DNA of 64,000 nucleotides from Neisseria mucosa (GTDB taxonomy: Bacteria > Pseudomonadota > Gammaproteobacteria > Burkholderiales > Neisseriaceae): contig NZ_POWX01000007.1 in the NCBI RefSeq assembly GCF_003044445.1, positions 1 through 64,000 on the forward strand. Reading direction: 5' to 3'. Shown here one piece after another: positions 60,239 to 64,000 of the stretch. The notes beneath the pieces were generated by a model. That model did not search any database, was not told where the DNA came from, and saw nothing but the letters and a program-made list of their open reading frames with translations. Within the stretch, counting starts at the first letter, position 1. Every line of letters starts with the position of its first letter. Position numbers and translations under genes: made by a program.

Positions 60239-60742
60239 ATGTCTGACTGGTCCCTCCCCGATTTCGAACGCAAAATCTGCCCGCCCGAAGAATTGGCGCA
60301 ACGTCTGCACACGCTTCCCCGTCCGCTGGTGTTTACCAACGGCTGTTTCGATATTCTGCACAGGGGGCATGTTACCTATCTGGCGCAGGCTCGGTCGGCG
60401 GGGGCGGCGTTGGTGCTGGCTTTGAACACGGATGCGTCCGTGCGCCGTTTGGGCAAGGGGGACGACCGCCCCGTCAACCCGCTGGAAAACCGCGCGGCGG
60501 TGGCGGCTGCGTTGGCAAGTGTGGATTTGGTTACTTGGTTTGACGAAGACACACCCGCCGAGCTGATCGAACAAATCAAACCCGACATCCTGATCAAGGG
60601 CGGCGACTGGCCGGTCGAAAAAATCGTCGGCGCGCAAGAAACGCTGGCGCGCGGCGGCAAAGTATTTTCTATTCCGTTTCTGCATCAGACTTCCACCACG
60701 AAAACACTGGAAAAAATCCGAGCAGCCGAGGGCGGCAAATGA
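60239..60742 (+). CDS. rfaE2: D-glycero-beta-D-manno-heptose 1-phosphate adenylyltransferase
   Basis: 167 residues. Nucleotidyltransferase motif VFTNGCFDILHRGH at 31-44 and the C-terminal HQTSTTKTLEKIR. This is the single-domain form (RfaE2/HldC), which activates heptose-1-phosphate to ADP-heptose for the LOS core; the kinase domain of E. coli HldE is not fused. The stop overlaps the start of the next gene as ATGA, so translation is coupled. Confidence 0.94.
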   Translation: MSDWSLPDFERKICPPEELAQRLHTLPRPLVFTNGCFDILHRGHVTYLAQARSAGAALVLALNTDASVRRLGKGDDRPVNPLENRAAVAAALASVDLVTWFDEDTPAELIEQIKPDILIKGGDWPVEKIVGAQETLARGGKVFSIPFLHQTSTTKTLEKIRAAEGGK

Positions 60743-62538
60743 CCGCGCTGAAACTGCCGCACAGTCGGGTTTTGGCGGAACTTGCCGACGGTCTGCCGCA
60801 GCACGTTTCCCATCTCGCGCGTATCGCAGGCGTGAAACCGCACCAGCTCAACGGCTTTTGGCAACAGATGCCCGCACACATCCGCGGACTGCTGCGCCAG
60901 CACGACGGGCAATGGCGGCTCGTGCGCCCGCTTGCTTTGTTTAACGAAGAAGCCTTGCAGCGTTTGGGGGCGGAACGCGGTTTTCAGACGACCTTAAAAC
61001 AAGAATGCACGTCCAGCAACGATGAAATCCTGAATCTGGCGCGCACTTCGCCCGAACAAGCCCATAAATCGCTTTGCGTCGCGCATCTGCAAACTAAAGG
61101 CCGCGGGCGGCAAGGACGCAAGTGGACAAACCGGTTGGGCGAATGCCTGATGTTCAGCTTCGGCTGGGTATTTGACAAACCGCAGCACGAACTCGGCTCG
61201 CTCGCCCCCGTCGTCGCGCTCGCCTGCCGCCGCGCCTTGGCTGCATCCGGTTTGGAGATACAAATCAAGTGGCCGAACGACTTGGTCGCCGGCAGGGACA
61301 AACTCGGCGGCATTCTGATTGAAACCGTCCGCAACGAGGGCAAAACCGCCGCCGTCATCGGCATCGGCATCAATTTCGTCCTGCCCAAAGAAGTTGAACA
61401 CGCCGCCTCTGTCCAAGCCTTATTCCACAATATGCAACTTGCCCGCGGCGCGGCTTCCGTACACTGTATCGCCGCTTCAACGCTGTTGGACAAACTCTTG
61501 GGCGAACTCGATGCCGTCCTGACGCAATACGCGCAAAACGGGTTCGCACCCTTCCTCGAAGAATACCAAACCGCCCACCGCGACCACGGCAAACCCGTCC
61601 TGCTCCTGCGTGACGGGCAAACCGTATGCGAAGGCACCGTACTCAGCGTCAATGCGCAAGGCGCGTTGCACCTGATGACAGCCACAGGCGAACAAACCGT
61701 CGTCAGCGGCGAAATCAGCCTGCGCCCCGACGACACGCCCAAAGCCGCCGCGCCGCGTGCGCCCGAACGCCTGCTCCTGCTCGACGGCGGCAACAGCCAG
61801 CTCAAATGGGCATGGGTGGAAAACGGCGTGTTCAACGAAGTCACCCGCGCGCCGTACCGCGACTTGAGCAGGCTCGGCGAAGAGTGGGCAGCGCGTTCAG
61901 ACGACCACACCCGCATCGTCGGCTGCGCCGTGTGCGGCGACCTCAAAAAAGCCCTCGTCGAAGCCCACCTGACCGCGCCTGTCCGCTGGCTGCCCTCCAT
62001 GCCGCAGGCACTCGGCATCCGCAACCACTACCGCAACCCCGCCGAACACGGTTCCGATCGCTGGTTCAACGCCTTGGGCAGCCGCCGCTTCAGCCAAAAC
62101 GCCTGCGTCGTCGTCAGCTGCGGCACCGCCGTAACCACCGACGCACTCACCGAAGACAACCACTACCTCGGCGGCACCATCATGCCCGGCTTCCACCTGA
62201 TGAAAGAAGCCCTCGCCGCCAAAACCGCCAACCTCGACCGCCCTGCTGGCAAAGTGTACCCCTTCCCCACCACCACGCCCAACGCCATCACCAGCGGCAT
62301 GATGGATGCCGTTTGTGGAGCCGTCATCATGATGCACGGGCGGCTGCAACAAAAAACAGGCGAAGGCAAACCCGTTGACGTTATCATCACCGGCGGCGGC
62401 GCAAGCAAAGTCGTCAACGCCCTGCCCAAGCAGTTTGTTTTGGACAATACGGTAAAAATTGTAGATAATCTCGTCATTTACGGTTTATTGAACTGGGTCG
62501 CGCAAGAGCAGGAACAGACCGACACACTGCCCGAATAA
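60739..62538 (+). CDS. birA/coaX: Bifunctional biotin-protein ligase / type III pantothenate kinase
   Basis: 599 residues, two enzymes in one chain. The first half is BirA: a small N-terminal winged-helix-like part, then GRGRQGRKW at 121-129 and IKWPNDLV near 172. From about 340 it is CoaX: LLLDGGNSQLKW (DGGNS at 349), the substrate motif EHGSDRWFNALG, and VSCGTAVTTD with GGTIMPG. Makes biotinyl proteins and starts CoA synthesis. This fusion is known in Neisseria. A DUS inside reads GFQTTLK at about residue 81; another lies near 61902. Confidence 0.95.
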   Translation: MTALKLPHSRVLAELADGLPQHVSHLARIAGVKPHQLNGFWQQMPAHIRGLLRQHDGQWRLVRPLALFNEEALQRLGAERGFQTTLKQECTSSNDEILNLARTSPEQAHKSLCVAHLQTKGRGRQGRKWTNRLGECLMFSFGWVFDKPQHELGSLAPVVALACRRALAASGLEIQIKWPNDLVAGRDKLGGILIETVRNEGKTAAVIGIGINFVLPKEVEHAASVQALFHNMQLARGAASVHCIAASTLLDKLLGELDAVLTQYAQNGFAPFLEEYQTAHRDHGKPVLLLRDGQTVCEGTVLSVNAQGALHLMTATGEQTVVSGEISLRPDDTPKAAAPRAPERLLLLDGGNSQLKWAWVENGVFNEVTRAPYRDLSRLGEEWAARSDDHTRIVGCAVCGDLKKALVEAHLTAPVRWLPSMPQALGIRNHYRNPAEHGSDRWFNALGSRRFSQNACVVVSCGTAVTTDALTEDNHYLGGTIMPGFHLMKEALAAKTANLDRPAGKVYPFPTTTPNAITSGMMDAVCGAVIMMHGRLQQKTGEGKPVDVIITGGGASKVVNALPKQFVLDNTVKIVDNLVIYGLLNWVAQEQEQTDTLPE

Positions 62539-62564
62539 GCAGCAATACCGTAATACAAATTCAA

Positions 62565-62604
62565 AAGGTCGTCTGAAACGCCCATGCCGCTTTTCAGACG
62601 ACCT
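62565..62604 (+). terminator. Inverted DUS pair after birA/coaX
   Basis: AAGGTCGTCTGAAA and TTTTCAGACGACCT with a loop of about 12 bases. Confidence 0.7.
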
Positions 62605-62716
62605 CCAAACAAAACACTTCAGCCGGTTGGCTTTAAAGCCGATCGACCACAAAATAACAACACAAAATCGTCCGCACACCACAACGGCACCCGAACACAA
62701 AAAAGGAAAACAACTT

Positions 62717-63607
62717 ATGAAATGGCTTTTCGCCGCCCTCGTGGCACTCAACATCATCGTCTTCGGCGGCATGATTACGCACCGCCTCAACAACGCCAAA
62801 TCCCCCGCCACCACGCCCGTAGAAGGCGGCGCCCACGAACTTGCCCAACCCGAATCCCTGCGCCCGCAGCAAGCCCCCGCGCCTGCTGACAACGCGCAAC
62901 CCGACTGGCTGCAAACCGACGAAACACAAGCCGACCTGCCCGAACCCGAATCCGAAGAAGCCATAGCCGAACGCAAGAAAAAAGAAGAAGAGGAATTGGC
63001 GCGTCGCGAAAAAGAAAAAAAAGAACGTGAAGAAAAAGCCCGCCGCGAAAAAGAAAAAGCCGCAGCGGCAGGAAACACCACCCCGACTGCTGTCGCAAGC
63101 GAAAATCCCGCAACCAAAAACACACCCGCAGCACACCAATGTACGTCCAACGCCAGCGTTACCCTTGACGAAGACGACTACCACCGTATCAAAGGCCTGC
63201 TGACCCGTTGGCCGCACGCCGCCAGCCGCACCGTAGAAAAACGCGGCGCAGCAAAAGACCAAGCCGCCAAAACCTTCCGCGTCCTGCTGCCCGCCGACAG
63301 CGAAGCCATGAACCGCCTTGAAGCGCTCGGCAACAAAGGCTTCAACGGCACGCTCTACAACGGCGAAATCAGCCTCGGTGTCATGAAAAGCCGCTCCTCC
63401 GCCCAAGTCCTCATCTCGCGCCTGTCCGCAGCAGGCTTCGGCGGCGCGCGCATCGTCGAACAAGACGACAAAGGCAACGCTTCCAACAGCACCCTCAGCG
63501 TTTCCCGCATGACCATTATCTTCATGTCGGTCGATGAAAAAGACGCACAAGAAATCCGCAACATCGTCGGACGCTACGGCAACCTGAACATGAAAACCTG
63601 CAAATAA
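62717..63607 (+). CDS. Membrane-anchored protein with charged coil and SPOR-like C-terminus
   Basis: 296 residues. One N-terminal helix (WLFAALVALNIIVFGGMI), a Pro/Ala-rich stretch, a Lys/Glu-rich coil of about 45 residues (about 98-145), then a periplasmic domain of about 130 residues. That last part (FRVLLPADSEAMNRLEALGNKGF..., SRSSAQVLISRLSAAGFGGARIVE) resembles SPOR-type repeats that bind bare peptidoglycan. AAGGAAAA precedes the ATG at 62717; the earlier ATG at 62627 lies in DUS spacer. Probably cell-wall or division related, an inference. Confidence 0.75.
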   Translation: MKWLFAALVALNIIVFGGMITHRLNNAKSPATTPVEGGAHELAQPESLRPQQAPAPADNAQPDWLQTDETQADLPEPESEEAIAERKKKEEEELARREKEKKEREEKARREKEKAAAAGNTTPTAVASENPATKNTPAAHQCTSNASVTLDEDDYHRIKGLLTRWPHAASRTVEKRGAAKDQAAKTFRVLLPADSEAMNRLEALGNKGFNGTLYNGEISLGVMKSRSSAQVLISRLSAAGFGGARIVEQDDKGNASNSTLSVSRMTIIFMSVDEKDAQEIRNIVGRYGNLNMKTCK

Positions 63608-63612
63608 AACCC

Positions 63613-63645
63613 AAAGGTCGTCTGAACGTTTTCAGACGACCTTTT
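63613..63645 (+). terminator. DUS hairpin after the SPOR-like gene
   Basis: AAAGGTCGTCTGAA and TTCAGACGACCTTT with a loop of about 5 bases, then a T-run. Confidence 0.83.
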
Positions 63646-63798
63646 TACGGAAATATAGCCAATTCAAACCATAGAAGCTCCTGCCATCCTTCCCGCTTGG
63701 GTGAAAAAGGGGGTGAGGGTATTTTCTTAATGAAACCATTTCGGGCGTGAAAGCTTTGCCGAATGCCTGAAACCATCAATTCTGGGGAGTCCGTATTG

Positions 63799-64000
63799 AT
63801 GAAATCCTTAATCTTTTTACTTCCCGCCGTGTTATCCCTGCATGCTGCCGCACAAAATTACGTCATTGCCGACGACCGTCTCAGTAGCGGGGTGTTGACG
63901 CTTGAGGGCAGCAGTTTTTCCGTCAGTACCGTCAATCCAAACGGTAATGTGTGCGATTACGAAGGCATCGTTCGCAACCGTATTGCCAGCGATGGGGAGG
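63799..64000 (+). CDS. Secreted protein of unknown function, N-terminal part (runs off the window)
   Basis: 67 codons are visible from the ATG at 63799, with GGGGAG 7 bases upstream. A signal peptide (MKSLIFLLPAVLSLHAAAQ) is clear, cut probably after AAA. The mature start (NYVIADDRLSSGVLTLEGSSFSV) has a single cysteine and looks beta-rich. No family recognised from this fragment. Confidence 0.7.
   Translation, partial: MKSLIFLLPAVLSLHAAAQNYVIADDRLSSGVLTLEGSSFSVSTVNPNGNVCDYEGIVRNRIASDGE

Noticed and set aside
59261..60685. A 474-codon minus-strand frame across the PepSY gene and rfaE2
   Set aside because: It spans a DUS hairpin and two well-supported genes on the other strand, and its translation is Arg/His-rich without motifs.

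Overview
The window comes from a Neisseria of the N. mucosa / N. sicca / N. macacae group. Three things support this. The DNA uptake sequence dialect AGGTCGTCTGAA (AG-mucDUS) occurs dozens of times, mostly as inverted pairs after genes. There are twelve Correia (CREE) miniature elements, plus one decayed end. The gene neighbourhoods are neisserial: kdsC-lptC-lptA-lptB-rpoN-hpf, petABC, rfaE2-birA/coaX, and a NadA-type adhesin. Most of the window is chromosomal housekeeping and metabolism. I saw no prophage, transposase, integrase or CRISPR array.

Layout. 1-3.3 kb: 5' part of a NadA-like trimeric autotransporter with 168-bp stalk repeats, and an AEC-family carrier. 3.3-10 kb: hemL, a small secreted protein, miaB, ileS. 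10-12.1 kb: gluconate permease and kinase with a CREE between them. 12.6-17.1 kb: hpf, an apparently intact rpoN, and the lipopolysaccharide transport genes lptB/A/C with kdsC. 17.4-23.3 kb: metR-type regulator, Nif3/YbgI protein, the cytochrome bc1 operon petABC, and a MoeB/ThiF adenylyltransferase. 23.6-29.2 kb: a split Fet-like iron-chelate ABC importer (two permeases and an ATPase) with an acyltransferase and an FmdE-like protein between its parts. 29.4-39.3 kb: small AT-rich ORFs, queA, mrp, tRNA-Lys, a glycosyltransferase, an aminotransferase, a YqaA protein, GluP, a lipase-like hydrolase and a TSUP permease. 39.4-44.7 kb: wrbA-like, yihY-like, a YejA-like binding protein, then about 1.4 kb of non-coding tandem repeats. 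44.7-48.1 kb: siderophore esterase and TonB-dependent receptor. 48.2-52.7 kb: sugar MFS carrier, LacI regulator, pgi. 53.2-64 kb: clcA, ppc, a divergent MoaC, a PepSY membrane protein, rfaE2, birA-coaX, a membrane-anchored charged protein, and the start of a secreted protein.

How the genes work together. kdsC and lptCAB make and export lipooligosaccharide (KDO synthesis and the Lpt bridge), and rfaE2 supplies activated heptose. petABC carries electrons from quinol to cytochrome c. gntP/gntK, gluP, the LacI/MFS pair, pgi and ppc handle sugar entry and central carbon flow; a perfect FNR box between lacI and pgi suggests oxygen control. The TonB receptor, the esterase and probably the Fet-like ABC parts serve siderophore iron uptake, and a Fur-like site lies before the receptor.

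The points most worth following are the intact sigma-54 gene (degenerate in the pathogenic Neisseria), a MoaC homologue that lacks the conserved catalytic Lys and His, the FNR box, the tandem intergenic repeat array, and three near-identical DUS terminators after neighbouring genes. I did not find a clearly new multi-gene system. All assignments come from reading motifs and remembered family features; no database search was run.
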